64,000 nt of DNA from Beta vulgaris subsp. vulgaris (lineage: Eukaryota > Streptophyta > Magnoliopsida > Caryophyllales > Amaranthaceae), in contig NC_079206.1 of the NCBI RefSeq assembly GCF_026745355.1, forward strand, positions 45,838,716-45,902,715, in the 5' to 3' direction. Both the position numbers and the translations under genes were made by a program. The notes below the pieces were generated by a model that was not told the origin of the DNA, did no database searches, and saw only the letters and a list, made by a program, of their open reading frames with translations. The first letter of the stretch is position 1. Each line of letters begins with the position of its first letter. Of this stretch, positions 13,401 to 24,830 are shown piece after piece.

Positions 13401-14244
13401 GTAACTGAGTTGAAAGGTTGATTAAATGAGAATATAAAAACGTGTCATTGGAGGTCGTCTTATTGAATTTTGTTACTATATGATTAATGAAGTATTATGG
13501 AACGTGGAATTTTGGAAATGTAATATGTATGTTCAACAAGAATATTGCTGCTAAGTATGCTATGATTGGTGTGATTGTTGAACTATATTGATTGTGTGAG
13601 AGTCGTTTTCAAGTAAAACCACCAAAGCATGTGTTCTCTTGTTTACGGGTTAGTACTCAGCTTTGCTGATGTGTATATGTTGTTTTGTCATTTTTGTGGC
13701 CTGTCACTTGGTGGGTGGCAGTTTTCCTAAATGTTTCAGGTTGAAGCCGAAAGTTAACCTTTGCAAGTTGAAGCTGATACAAGCTGGAGTAGTATTATAG
13801 TTGCTATCGAAGTGAGGACGCTTGACTTTGTAATAGTTAATTGTTTATAATCAATAGTTATTTCTACATTTAAGAGTCGCTAGTTAGTGTTCCTGATTCT
13901 CTATTGGTTGTTGCTCCGCGAAAGCGTTGAGATTGTTGAGCTTTGGGATTTGGAAATATTTTATAAATTGAATTTGCAAACAGGTTTATATTATTTTCGC
14001 TTTAGCGTTGTCCTATTTTTAAAGGAAACTCTGCCGGATTTTCTGTAGAAATTTATGGGAATAGAGTCTGAGAATCAGAGCGTAGTTATAATAGTTAATT
14101 TATTTGAATAGAGTTGGGATTGAGTTCCACACTCTCCGATTTAGTTCGGTGAGTGTGATGGTAATAGTCCGGGTTACCTTGACTAGAGTTTCTTTCGCTG
14201 TGCTTAATCCTTTGTAAGCTGGTCGGGAAATTCGGGCTGTTACA
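10485..14244 (+). repeat. LTR 3 of non-coding element
   Basis: A 3760-base LTR with intact TG...CA ends, flanked on the right by ATGAC. Small indels in its GC-rich block open a 228-codon frame (10679-11365) that is broken in LTRs 1 and 2. I do not regard it as a gene. Confidence 0.92.
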
Positions 14245-15830
14245 ATGACCTTCCCGTTTTGCATCAGAACACAACCCAACCCATTTTTGGACGCATCACT
14301 ATACACATCATATCCCTCGTTCCCGTTAGGCAAGGTTAGGACAGGGGCTGATGTTAACCTCTCTTTGAGCGTTTGAAAGGCCTTCTCACTGTCCTCGTTC
14401 CAGGTAAACCTACAATCCTTCTTCAACAGGTTGGTCATAGGCTTTGCTATTTTGGAAAAGTCTTTCACAAATCTCCTATAGTAACCGGCTAAACCCAAGA
14501 AACTTCTGATATCCGTGACATTCTTTGGGGTAGGCCACTCATTCACGGCTTTGATCATCGCAGGATCTACAGATACACCCTCCTTGGAGACAAAATGACC
14601 CAAAAATGACACCCTTTCCAACTAAAATTCACATTTCGAAAACTTCGCATAGAGTTGGTTGTCCTTGAGTGCCTGTAAAATGACTCTCAAGTGATCCTCA
14701 TGTTCCTCCTTGTTCTTAGAATAGATCAGGATATCGTCTATGAATACCACGACGAATTTGTCGAGGTAGGGTCGGAAAATTCTATTCATAAGGTCCATGA
14801 AAACTGCAGTGCATTGGTTAACCCAAAAGGCATTACCGTAAACTCATAGTGGCGATATCTGGTCCGAAAGGCAGTCTTAGGTATATCATGATCAACAATC
14901 CTCAACTGATGGTACCCAGACCTTAAGTCTATTTTGGAGAACATCCCCGCAGCCTGAAGTTGGTCGAACAAGGTCATCAATCCTAGGTAATGGGTACTTG
15001 TTTTTCACAGTGACATTGTTCAACTCCCGGTAGTCTATACATAACCTCAATACCTCCTTCTTTTCACAAAAAGACGGGTGCTCCCCATGGCGACATGCTA
15101 GGTCTAATATACCCTTTGTCTAGTAGTTCCTCTAACTGGTTCTTAACTCATTCATTTCTGCGGAGCCATTCGATATGGGGCTTTGAAATGGGTCCAGTCC
15201 CAGGTACTAGGTCAAGGTGAACTCTACATCTCTCCTTGGAGGCATACCAGGTATTTCCTCAGGAAAGACATCCTGGAACTCTCGGACTATGGGCACATCT
15301 TCAGGCCTCAACGGATCATCCTCAACTCTTCTCACTGAACACATAAATAGGGGCCAACCCTTGTCTACATAGTTCTTAAGTTGTAAAGCATTGATCACTT
15401 TAATCCCGGGTTCTCGAGGTATTCTCCTATATGACACTCTTTTTCCCGAAGGGTCCCTTAGTTCCACTTTCTGCGCATCGCAATCTATCTTAGCCATGTA
15501 CTTCCCAAGCCAATCCATCCCCAGAATAATATCTAGGTTCGATAAGTTAAACTCTATCAGATCAGAAGGAAAGTATCCCTCACCTATCTTTAATGGCACT
15601 TTTAGAAATCTTTTAGAACAGTTAACAGTCTCCCCAGATGGAATGACTATAGGCATAGAAATCGACTCAGACTCGACCAATGCTAAAGTTCTAACAGTTG
15701 CATGGGCAATAAATGACAATGATGCTCCAGAATCAAATAATACTTTAACAGGAGTGGAGTTGATAGAAAATGTACCCGTGACAACATCTCTACGAGCCTC
15801 TTCTTCTCTAGCGTCATCATGTACAGCTTC
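14245..15830 (-). pseudogene. pol 5' part of copy A: protease, reverse transcriptase, RNase H start
   Basis: Protease is clear around 15500-15780, with the catalytic FDSGAS motif and the downstream IILGMDWLGKY motif. Reverse transcriptase follows at about 14620-15200, including the SGYHQLRI and [16 protein letters not shown] regions. RNase H starts at about 14250-14400 with [21 protein letters not shown] and is then cut by the target duplication of the nested element. Lesions against copy B include a Trp to TAG stop at 14622-14624, a missing base near 14807 in the reverse transcriptase (after ...GLTNA), and a missing base near 15810 between the zinc knuckle and the protease. The enzyme set is what a self-mobile chromovirus needs, but this copy cannot make it. 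Confidence 0.9.
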
Positions 15831-16967
15831 CCTTTGCCCTTATCTTGGGAATTAGTTGCATTGTTCCCATTAGAGACTTGGTTGCTGGTGTTGGTCGCGG
15901 GCTTGGAATAGTTAGAATTCCCATTGTAATACTTCCCCCGTTTCCATTCCCGTTTCCATTCCCATTTCGGGGCTTGTCCCCATAATTCCCCTTCTTTTGG
16001 CCATTGGGGTTCAGTTTGTTCTTCGAATAGCATTCATAGGCTCTATGTCCCATCTTCCCGCATTCTCGACATTCGACCTTGTTACCCTCACAGTCTTTAC
16101 CAGGATGGTTGTTAGGGCACTTTCTACACCTATATACACGCTCAGGTCTGCGGTTATTGGTGTTGTTATTGCGGTTGTTGTTGTTGGGATTAGAGTTGTT
16201 ATTGGGTCCCTTACCAAATTTCTTTGAGGGTTCTGAGGGTTCTGGTTCCCATTATGCTTTTTCTCGAACTTCTGGCCCTCAGGGTTTGGGTTATCCTTAC
16301 GTTTCTCGCCAAGCTTACCCCCTTCCTCCCTCTTCCTGATAGCATAAAGTGGGAGCTTTGCCAAACACATGGTCTAGAGAGGTGAATGTATCTCCCCCAG
16401 TCTACCCTACAGGTCAAGGGTAAGTCCTAACTCGAAACGTGAGGCTTTAGCCTCCTCAGTAGGGGCAATCTCCGGGGCAAACCTCATTAGTTCAATGAAT
16501 TTTCGGTAATACTCCTCCACAGACATGGTCCCTTGCTCTAGCATCATAAACTCCTGAGCTTTCTGTTTCTTAAGATATGGAGGGTAGTATTTGTCTCTTA
16601 GGGTCTTTTTGAAGGTCTCCCACCCGAAACCAGGTTGACTCAGAAGGTTGTCCTTAGCTTGGGTCCACCAGAAATGGGCATCCCCCTGCAGATAGTAGCT
16701 AGCTAAGGGCACGGCTTTCTCATCAGGGCAGTATAGGGTGAAGAAAAGTTTGTCGAATTCTCCAACCCAGTTCTCTAACTCTTCAGGTCCCCCTTTTCCA
16801 TTCAGTACAGGTGGGTTTCTACGGGCCACTTTCTCAGATAGATCCCCATCCCGGTTGTGACCTTGGGCTAAGTTGGCGGTGATTTGTACCAGGTCACGTA
16901 TCGATTGCTCGATATTGAGAGAGGTTTCAGGGGCCTCCCGATCGAACCATTGCGCTGAAATTAACAT
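15831..16967 (-). pseudogene. gag of Tekay copy A
   Basis: The gag start is taken as the ATG at 16965-16967. The N-terminal 186 codons are open and hold a retrotransposon-gag domain: LENWVGEFDKLFFTLYCP, then ASYYLQGDAHFWW and FMMLEQGTMSVEEYYRKFIEL. Downstream is a Lys/Asn/Gly-rich linker and a CCHC zinc knuckle near 16030-16075 with spacing C-X2-C-X4-H-X4-C (CRECGKMGHRAYEC), preceded by a second Cys-rich piece. The linker is split between frames by small indels. Gag forms the virus-like particle and binds element RNA through the knuckle. The copy is broken. Confidence 0.88.
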
Positions 16968-17295
16968 AGTAGCTATTTCAGTGACTTACACATAATTTTA
17001 ACTCATTCAACGAATACACATTTCATATAACATATTTGCGAACACTCTTAAGTCTGTACTGACTTGCATTACAATCATCCAAAATAAGATGCCACAATTA
17101 ACAATAACAGATAACACTATGTTTTATTATTGAAAATGGGAATGTAATGTTTGTAAAGAAATACCATATATATATATAAATCAAGTAATGCTACTCCCTA
17201 ATCGGCATGCAAGCCTTATTAACACTAAAATAAACAAATGAATAAAACGACCAAAATAAAACAAAAGTCCTAATCCTACATATATGATCAAAGAA

Positions 17296-18230
17296 CTACG
17301 GACTAAGGCGGCGAGCTTCATCCTCTGATTCAGAATCCTCTATCCCCTCATTAATGTCAATCTCTTCTGCATCAGGCTCGTCGTCCTCAAGAGTATATCC
17401 TCCAGTAGGGGTCCTTGGTCTTCCTCGGGGTCTTCTTCCTCGATGGGACCCTCTTCCTCAATGGGATCCTCTTCCTCAATGGGATCCTCCTCCTCAATGG
17501 GATCCTCCTCCTCAATGGATCCCTTCCTGAACAGGATTCTCTTCCTCAACAGGATCTTCATTCTCAGCAGGGTCTTCTTCCTCAAATGGTATATCCTTTA
17601 GTGGGGGTGGCTCGTCATCATCATCCCCCCCTCTAACCCTGGTGCAAGCTAAACCCCGTCCAACACTATAATGAAGGTCCTATTGTTTCTCTCATCATCC
17701 GAGACGTAAGTGACTGTCCTAAGATTTTGAAAGTCATCGGCTATTAACTCGTCCTCAAATGGTTGGTATCTTGGCCTCTTTACCACAGGTGCCAATGGTG
17801 GTTCAGGTATGACCCCTGGGTTCTCAGAACTCCCATCTACGGTCCTATTGCCCGAACTTTCCCTATCAGATGAAGTAGAAGGTTTTGACCCCTCGTTTCA
17901 CGAACCCTCCACTCATTCTCGCAGTATTTAAGGTCAGTGAGGAAGTGTTTTTCAGAAGGAAGGTTTTGGTATCCATAGGTATGCTTATTCCTATTGAAAT
18001 ACCCCTTTATAGTCCACATATCTTCATACCTACGATGAACGAATCTATATGGCTCTATGTCTGGAACATATCGAAGCATGAAGTGTATCCTAGAGCCCTC
18101 ATATCGTAACCACTACTCCCCTTGCATAATTCTATAATCCATAGCAGACTTCATCTCAAAAAAACCAAACATCCCAGTCCTCCCCTACTTGTTTCATCAA
18201 ATAATCTTTACAACCTATGTCGTGAACCAT
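17296..18230 (-). pseudogene. extra ORF (ORF0) between PBS and gag, copy A
   Basis: I do not recognise this protein. A reading frame of about 310 codons runs from an ATG at 18228-18230 to a TAG at 17296-17298. It begins MVHDIGCKDYLMKQVGEDWD, continues with a Tyr/Arg-rich block (DIEPYRFVHRRYEDMW, YFNRNKHTYGYQNLPSEKHF, LKYCENEWRVRE), then KRPRYQPFEDELIADDFQNL, and ends in an acidic tail made from an 18-base repeat (EEEDPI units, about 17437-17525) and DSESEDEARRLSP. The ATG directly follows a T-rich TTTTTGCAG, which looks like a splice acceptor, so the real start may be spliced. Frame breaks and a TAG near 18113 are present. The same order is found in copy B, so it belonged to the family and is not chance. 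Typical Tekay elements have only gag-pol, to my knowledge. Confidence 0.6.
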
Positions 18231-18637
18231 CTGCAAAAATAAAAAAAAATAGTATAAGTTTTGTGTATATAATAGGGTTCAAAACATATGTTATAGATAT
18301 ACATGTTAAGGAGGTAAAATGCTCATTTTAACTTTGAAATCCACAAGTGAGATCAAGATCATTTCGATCAATAAAATAGTTTTATACTAAAATAAGTTTT
18401 GAGTCTAACATACATTTAGACCTATCCTTGTACACTCTCTTAATCTAGTCACATTTGAAGATTTCAGAATCTTTCACAATTTCAATTACACAAAGAGCAC
18501 ATACAATTCAAGATACGAACAGAATTGCAATGAAATCATTCTTATGACTTAATGCACATGACATGATCTATATGCTCCTATCCCGTACTACCCGTTTTGA
18601 AATCGTTTTAGAAACGTCTTTGAAAATAGGAGCTTCT

Positions 18638-18650
18638 GGCTCTGATACCA
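18638..18650 (-). promoter_or_regulatory. primer binding site (initiator Met tRNA), copy A
   Basis: On the minus strand the sequence reads TGGTATCAGAGCC, four bases inside the 5' LTR. This is the usual plant primer site complementary to the 3' end of initiator methionine tRNA, where minus-strand DNA synthesis begins. Confidence 0.92.
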
Positions 18651-18654
18651 GTTT

Positions 18655-21239
18655 TGTAACACCACCAAAATCCATACACGTCTAATGCTACGTCGCATCG
18701 ACTTTGGGAGTGTTACCGCCGCGATGGAACGCAAGGCATAATTAGAAATACGGTAACTCAAATTCATTGTCTCAAAACCAAATTGCAGCGGAATAGAAAA
18801 AGTAAATACAACTCGGAATCATAGATGACCCCTTTTTATTCAAATCAAACCATTTAACAACGTTCATAAATTCAGTGTACTCAATCCAAATGTTTAACTT
18901 CAAAACTACAGACTAGCCCCCGTATGCTTGATATCATGTAGCAGCACCAGCTCACCTAGTCTGCTCCCCATTGAAGTGTCAATGGTTCATCACAGGTCAA
19001 CAAACACATAATAACACACAGAATCAGCTATGCTGAGTACGTAATGAACCATTGAAAACATATGAACATAAATGATGCACACATTACAAACTACTATATG
19101 AAACTATGGTATCTCACATCCCTTAATCTTTCTTTATTTGGCATCGAACGGTGACCGTCATCTTACTAGAATCATACGGGCTACTGAATCCTTAATAGAC
19201 AACTTGGTCTATTAGATGAAATGTAAATACGGTTTTGTTCCGTCTCACACCCATCACCTTAGTATGCATACCCCCAAGATCGAACGGAACCTTCCGCCTA
19301 CTTGAGTTATCAAAATATAAGGACACTACTTCGTCACAGTAGGCCTGCGTAGGAGTGTAGGACAAGTCCCACACTCCCCCCATTGTTCTATACTTGTAGG
19401 AATCCAACTACAAGTTATTGCCATAATCTTCTTTTACTACAACTATTCTTTTTATAACTTCAAAGAGTCATTTACATGCTCTCTTAATTACAAAACTCAA
19501 TCTTATCTCTAGTAACACTCTCGTTACTCTTTAGATCAGATTAATAATGCTGATGTTACACTACGATAGAACTTCGCATTTCAATGCAACATATTTCAAT
19601 GCATCATATTGATTCACGTTATAAACGTCTAACTAAACAATCACAATCAAATGTTCCCTATCATGGTACTAGGTTCCAATAAAATGAACTGCAACCTAAT
19701 CATGATACTAAACTTGAAAGTAAACTGGTACGCGTACGTACCTTGTAGCGGAGAATTTTCGCTGACTTAATTGAACGAGCCGCTAATGAAATTGGGACCT
19801 AAACCGTTAATACAAAGCTTTAGTGCTACGTCCTTGAAACACTAACAACTACTACGTACTAAGACCATAACGATCTAACGATTCGAATTAAACGATAGTT
19901 AAAACCTTATTCCAGAACTTTCGTTACATTTCTATTCTAGTGGATTTAACGTCTTTTTGAAGTCAAAGTTAGTGAGTAACTAAACTTAGTTAGTGTCATT
20001 TGTCCACTATTTTACCAATCCAAAAGGGTCATAAGTCCAACATGTCTTATGTCCAGAAGTTAAGTCATATGTCCAAAAAGTAAGTCATATGTCCAAAAGG
20101 TAAGTTCCATGTCCAAAAGGTAAATTCCATGTCCAAAAGGTTAGTCATCTGTCCAAAAGTTAGGTTCCATGAACAGGTCACGCATAATACGATAATAACT
20201 TTAACTAATAATAATAACACACTTTTCCCTACTTTCATCTTATTCCAATTACAAACCTAACCAGAATTTTAACTTAAAAACAGAATAATAACTTGACTAG
20301 TTAAACAGTCTAATAAATTAATACACGACTTTACTTACTAATTACTAATTACTAAAATACAACTTACGTAATTATGAAAAACAGTAAATATAAAAATAAC
20401 TAATAAACTGTTTAAGTACATAAATTATACCGCTGAAACTTGCCGGCAAAATAATTCCGGCGACCGAAAACCACACCACCACGTGCACTACTTACGCGCA
20501 CCACACCAACCGTCGCGCAACCACTCGCCTCCTAACTCGCTCGTCGCGCACGAACACCCACAGCAGTCTGGTCTCCGTCGCCCGAACACGCTCACGCGAC
20601 CAGATCTGTCGCGCCTCTTTTCGCACAACACCCTCGAGCACCGCTCGACGGAACAAGCACAAAATCTCGACCCTCGACGAACTCGCACCCTTCGCGAACA
20701 CCGCACAACACTCGCACAAAACCTCGAGCAACCTTCGGACCACTCTCTCGCAACCGTCTCACACCGAAGTCTCGACCCTCCTCGCGTGCGCACCCTCCGC
20801 GCGCTCGAACCACAACCCCCTTCACACCCCTCGACGATTTCCGAGAAAGAACACGGCGAGGGAGACAGAGAAAATAAGGAGAACAACGAGCGAGAGAGAG
20901 AAAAATCTGAGAGAAAGAGATCCGAGAGAGAGAGAGAGGGAGAGAGAGAAGTCGGCTGAGGAGAGAGTGAGGAGAGAAAAGTCGGCTAGGAGAGGGAGAA
21001 GAAAGGTTTAGGGTTTTCTGATTTTCCCTCTCCTTTTCCTTTTTATACTCCCTTTCAACCCTAGGTTAAATAAAAAAATTCCGTTTAACCTTTTCAAAAC
21101 TCCGAAAATTTCCCAAACCTACTCGTATTATCAATAACTTACTCCTATTATTTTGTAAATAAACCAAAATACCTTTTTATTAATTCTTTATTTTTTTCTT
21201 AATTAATACGAAATAACTTCAAAAATACGGAGTATTACA
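18655..21239 (-). repeat. Tekay LTR shared by copies A (5') and B (3')
   Basis: This 2585-base LTR starts TGTAATACTCCG and ends GGTGTTACA on the minus strand. On its right it touches the polypurine tract of copy B, and on its left the primer site of copy A, so one LTR serves both internal regions. It holds a GC-rich block with AG-rich flank (about 20470-21000), a run of repeated short motifs built on gtccaaaag (about 20030-20180), and the TATA box described separately. It is close to the other LTR at 27776-30393 apart from small indels and substitutions. Confidence 0.92.
21038..21047 (-). promoter_or_regulatory. TATA box of Tekay LTR (shared LTR)
   Basis: The minus strand reads TATAAAAAGG inside GAGTATAAAAAGGAAAAGG. 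It is only about 190 bases from the LTR 5' end, so U3 would be about 0.2 kb and R-U5 more than 2 kb. The box is the same in the other LTR at 30188-30197. Confidence 0.6.
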
Positions 21240-21417
21240 GGCTTCCCCCTTAAAAGAAGTTTGTCCGAAACTTTGAGGTAGCCCGTCTTAAACGATATCT
21301 TTTGCACTTCTAAGTCCCAAATTTCACAAGCATTTTCTAACGTTCGCACAACAGATAAGCAGATAAGCAGTAATTACACATAACTAACATATAACTAACA
21401 TAATTAACATACTTTAG

Positions 21418-24400
21418 GGTGAAAGCGCGAAATTCTATCGCATTCTTCCCCCCTTAAAAGAAAAGTTACGTCCCCGTAACTCACGTACCTCTTGGAAAAT
21501 CTCAGGGTACTTCAGATGCATTGCATCTTCGGCTTCCCATGTGGCTTCCTCGGTAGTTTGATTTCTCCACAACACTTTGACAATTTTGACGTCCTTATTC
21601 CTCGTACTCCACTTTGCGGTCTAGGATCTGGACAGGTTTCTCCTCATAGGACAAAGTTTCGTCTATCTCGACGTTTTCAGGTTCAAGGACATGTGACGCA
21701 TCAGGTACGTATCTCCGGAGTTGGGATACGTGAAACACGTTATGGACCCTTTCTAAGTCGTTGGGTAAATCCAGGCGATAAGCAACTTTCCCTACCCTCG
21801 CCAGTATCTCATAGGGTCCTATGAATTGGGCTTACCCCTTTTTCCCGAATCGCATCACTCCTTTCATTGGGGACACCTTAAGCATACTTTTTCCCCAACT
21901 TCGAATTTTCATCCCTTCTTTCTGGTCCGCATAGGATTTTTGCCTGTCCTGTGCAGCCTTAATCTTTTCTTGAATGACTCGCACTTGATCCACTGTCTCC
22001 TGAATCATCTCAGGTCCTAAACACAGTCTCACTGATGTCGTTCCAACACAAAGGGCTACGACACTTTCTCCCTACAATGCTTCAAATGGTGCCATCTTAA
22101 TACTAGCATGGTAGTGTTGTTGTATGAGAATTCTATGAGGTCCAAATGGTCTTCCCATGATCCTTGGTATTCTAAAGCACATGCTCGCAACATGTCCTCT
22201 AAGGTCTGAATAGTTCTTTCGGTTTGACCATCGGTAGCTGGGTGAAAGGTTGTACTCATCAATAGCTCACTACCAAATGCTTCCTGGACCTTTTTCCAGA
22301 AATTCGACAGGAATCGAGAGTCGCGATCTGATACTATACTTGTGGGTACTCCATGCAATCGAATGACATTTTTCACATAAGCCTTGGCTAAGGCTTCCAT
22401 ACTCCACGTATCTTTCATAGGTATGAACCTTGCTGTCTTGGTTAGTCTATCCACTATCACCCAAATGGTATTATTGCCTCCCGACTCCTAGGTAAGGCGA
22501 CAACGAAGTCCATGGATATCGATCCCATTTCCATGTCGGAATGTCTAAGGGTTGAATCTTTCCTGAGGTCTCTTGTGTTCACTTTTGACTTTCTGGCAGT
22601 TAGCATTTGGAAACAAACTCAGCTACTGCTCTCTTCATACCAGGCCACCAAAACATCTTCTTGAGGTCCTTATACAACTTATCTCCCCCTGGGTGGACGA
22701 ATACGTCTGTTATGACCCTCACTCATTATCTTTTGTTTCAGCTCTTCTTGTGGCACGCACCAACCTACCTGTAGTCTTCCATCCTCATGGATCGCAAACC
22801 CCTCTGCTTTGCCCTCCTTAAGCTTTGCCTTGACTCGCTCAAGTTCACATCCCCAGGTTGACTCGCTCTTATCTCGCTAGGAAGTTGGTTCGATGGTTAG
22901 GGCACTCAGCAATCTTTCTACCTCCCCTTCATGAACAACTTCTATCTGAAGTCTAGAAAATTCGTGTCGGCAACGACTAATGTATTCAGGCTATGGCTAG
23001 ACTTGCGACTTAACGCATCAGCAACAACGTTGGCTTTACCCTCATGGTATGGATGTCTAAGTCATAGTCCTTGATGAGCTCTAACCATCTGCGCTGTCTC
23101 ATGTTAGGTCTTTCTGGGTGAAGATTATTTAAGGCTTTTGTGATCGTGAAGATACGGCAGGTTACCCTAGAGGTAGTGTCTCCAGATTTTGAGTGCAAAT
23201 ACTATGGCGGCCAATTCTAGGTCATGTGTTGGGTAATTGACTTCATATGGCTTCAACTGTCGGGACGCATAAGCTATCACCTTCCCGTTTTGCATCAGAA
23301 CACAACCCAACCCATTTTTGGACGCATCACTATATACATCATATCCCTCGTTCACGTTAGGCAAGGTTAGGACAAGGGCTGATGTTAACCTCTCTTTGAG
23401 CGTTTGAAGGCCTTCTCACTGTCCTCGTTCCAGTAAACCTACAATCCTTCTTCATCAGGTTGTCATAGGTTGCTATTTTGGAGAAGTCTTTCACAAATCT
23501 CCTATAGTAACCGGCTAAACCCAAGAAACTTCTATATCCGTGACATTCTTTGGGGTAGGCCATTCACTCACGGCTTTGATCTTCGCAGGATCTACTGATA
23601 CACCCTCCTTGGAGAAAATGACCCAAAAATGACCCCTTTCCAACCAAAATTCACATTTCGAAAACTTCGCATAGAGTTGGTTGTCCCTGAGTGCCTGTAA
23701 AATGACTCTCAAGTGATCCTCATGTTCCTCCTTGTTCTTAGAATAGATCAGGATATCGTCTATGAATACCACGACGAATTTGTCGAGGTAGGGTCGGAAA
23801 ATTCTATTCATAAGGTCCATGAAAACTGCAGGTGCATTGGTTAACCCAAAAGGCATAACCGTAAACTCATAGTGGCCTATCTGGTTCGAAAGGCAGTCTT
23901 AGGTATATCATGATCAACAATCCTCAACTGATGGTAACCAGACCTTAAGTCATTTTGGAGAACATCCCCGCACCTTGAAGTTGGTCGAACAAATCATCAA
24001 TCCTAGGTAATGGGTACTTGTTTTTCACAGTGACATTGTTCAACTCCCGGTAGTCTATACATAACCTCATGCTATCATCCTTCTTTTTTACAAAAAGACG
24101 GGTGCTCCCCATGGCGACATGCTAGGTCTAATATACCCTTTGTCTAGTAGTTCCTCTAACTGGTTCTTTCAACTCATTCATTTGCCGGAGCCATTCGATA
24201 TGGGGCTTTGAAATGGGTCCAGTCCCAGGTACTAGGTCAACGGTGAACTCTACATCTCTCCTTGGAGGCATACCAGGTATTTCCTCAGGAAAGACATCCT
24301 GGAACTTCGACTATGGCACATCTTCAGGCCTCAACGGATCATCCTCAACTCTTCTCACTGAACACATAAATAGGGGCCAACCCTTGTCTACTAGTTCTTA

Positions 24401-24830
24401 AGTTGTAAGCATTGATCACTTTAATCCGGTTCTCGAGGTATTCTCCTATATGACACTCTTTTTCCCGAAGGGTCCCTTGTTCCACTTTCTGCGCATCGCA
24501 ATCTATCTTAGCCATGTACTTCCCAAGCCAATCCATCCCCAGAATAATATCTAGGTTCGATAAGTTAAACTCTATCAGATCAGAGGAAAGTATCCCTCAC
24601 CTATCTTTAATGGCACTTTTAGAAATCTTTTAGAACAGTTAACAGTCTCCCCAGATGGAATGACTATAGGCATAGAAATCGACTCAGACTCGACCAATGC
24701 TAAAGTTCTAACAGTTGCATGGGCAATAAATGACAAGATGCTCCAGAATCAAATAATACTTTAACAGGAGTGGAGTTGATAGAAAATGTACCCGTGACAA
24801 CATCTCTACGAGCCTCTTCTTCTCTAGCCG
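21418..24830 (-). pseudogene. pol of Tekay copy B
   Basis: Order on the minus strand: protease (WLGKY motif near 24520, catalytic region near 24740), reverse transcriptase (23515-23856 open, with MPFGLTNAP and [16 protein letters not shown]), RNase H (23167-23364, [23 protein letters not shown]) and integrase core (22056-22460 open, with SDRDSRF intact where copy A has a stop). Damaged integrase C-terminus and chromodomain coding lies at about 21480-22030. The domains are recognisable but separated by roughly a dozen or more 1-2-base losses. The gene cannot make a full polyprotein as written. Confidence 0.88.

Larger units (their letters stand above)
1921..14244 (+). mobile_element. Non-coding LTR retroelement array, LTR-int-LTR-int-LTR
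   Basis: The element starts TGTAATAGCCC and ends GGGCTGTTACA. It is bounded by the 5-base target duplication ATGAC (1916-1920 and 14245-14249). The uninterrupted site is visible in copy B at about 23270-23285. Inside are three 3.75-kb LTRs and two internal regions of 522 and 524 bases. Each internal region has a primer site, a hairpin and a polypurine-like tract, but no gag or pol. The large LTR with a tiny internal region recalls LARD/TRIM-type non-autonomous elements, though the proportions fit neither class well. Primer site, termini and the pre-PPT motif resemble those of the Tekay copies, so a Tekay-type partner could mobilise it (inference). Confidence 0.92.
1..21239 (-). mobile_element. 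Ty3/gypsy Tekay/Del chromovirus, copy A (left end off window)
   Basis: This is an autonomous-type LTR retrotransposon read on the minus strand. Its 5' LTR is 18655-21239 and its primer site 18638-18650, followed by an extra acidic ORF, gag, protease, reverse transcriptase, RNase H, integrase and a chromodomain ending at 21. The 3' LTR lies left of the window. A non-coding retroelement (1921-14244) is inserted in RNase H. Lineage is inferred from the integrase-chromodomain order, the initiator-Met-type primer site and the 2.6-kb LTR. The copy is dead: it carries the insertion, two in-frame stops and at least three 1-base frameshifts relative to copy B. Its 5' LTR is also the 3' LTR of copy B, so A and B form a tandem array. 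Confidence 0.9.
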
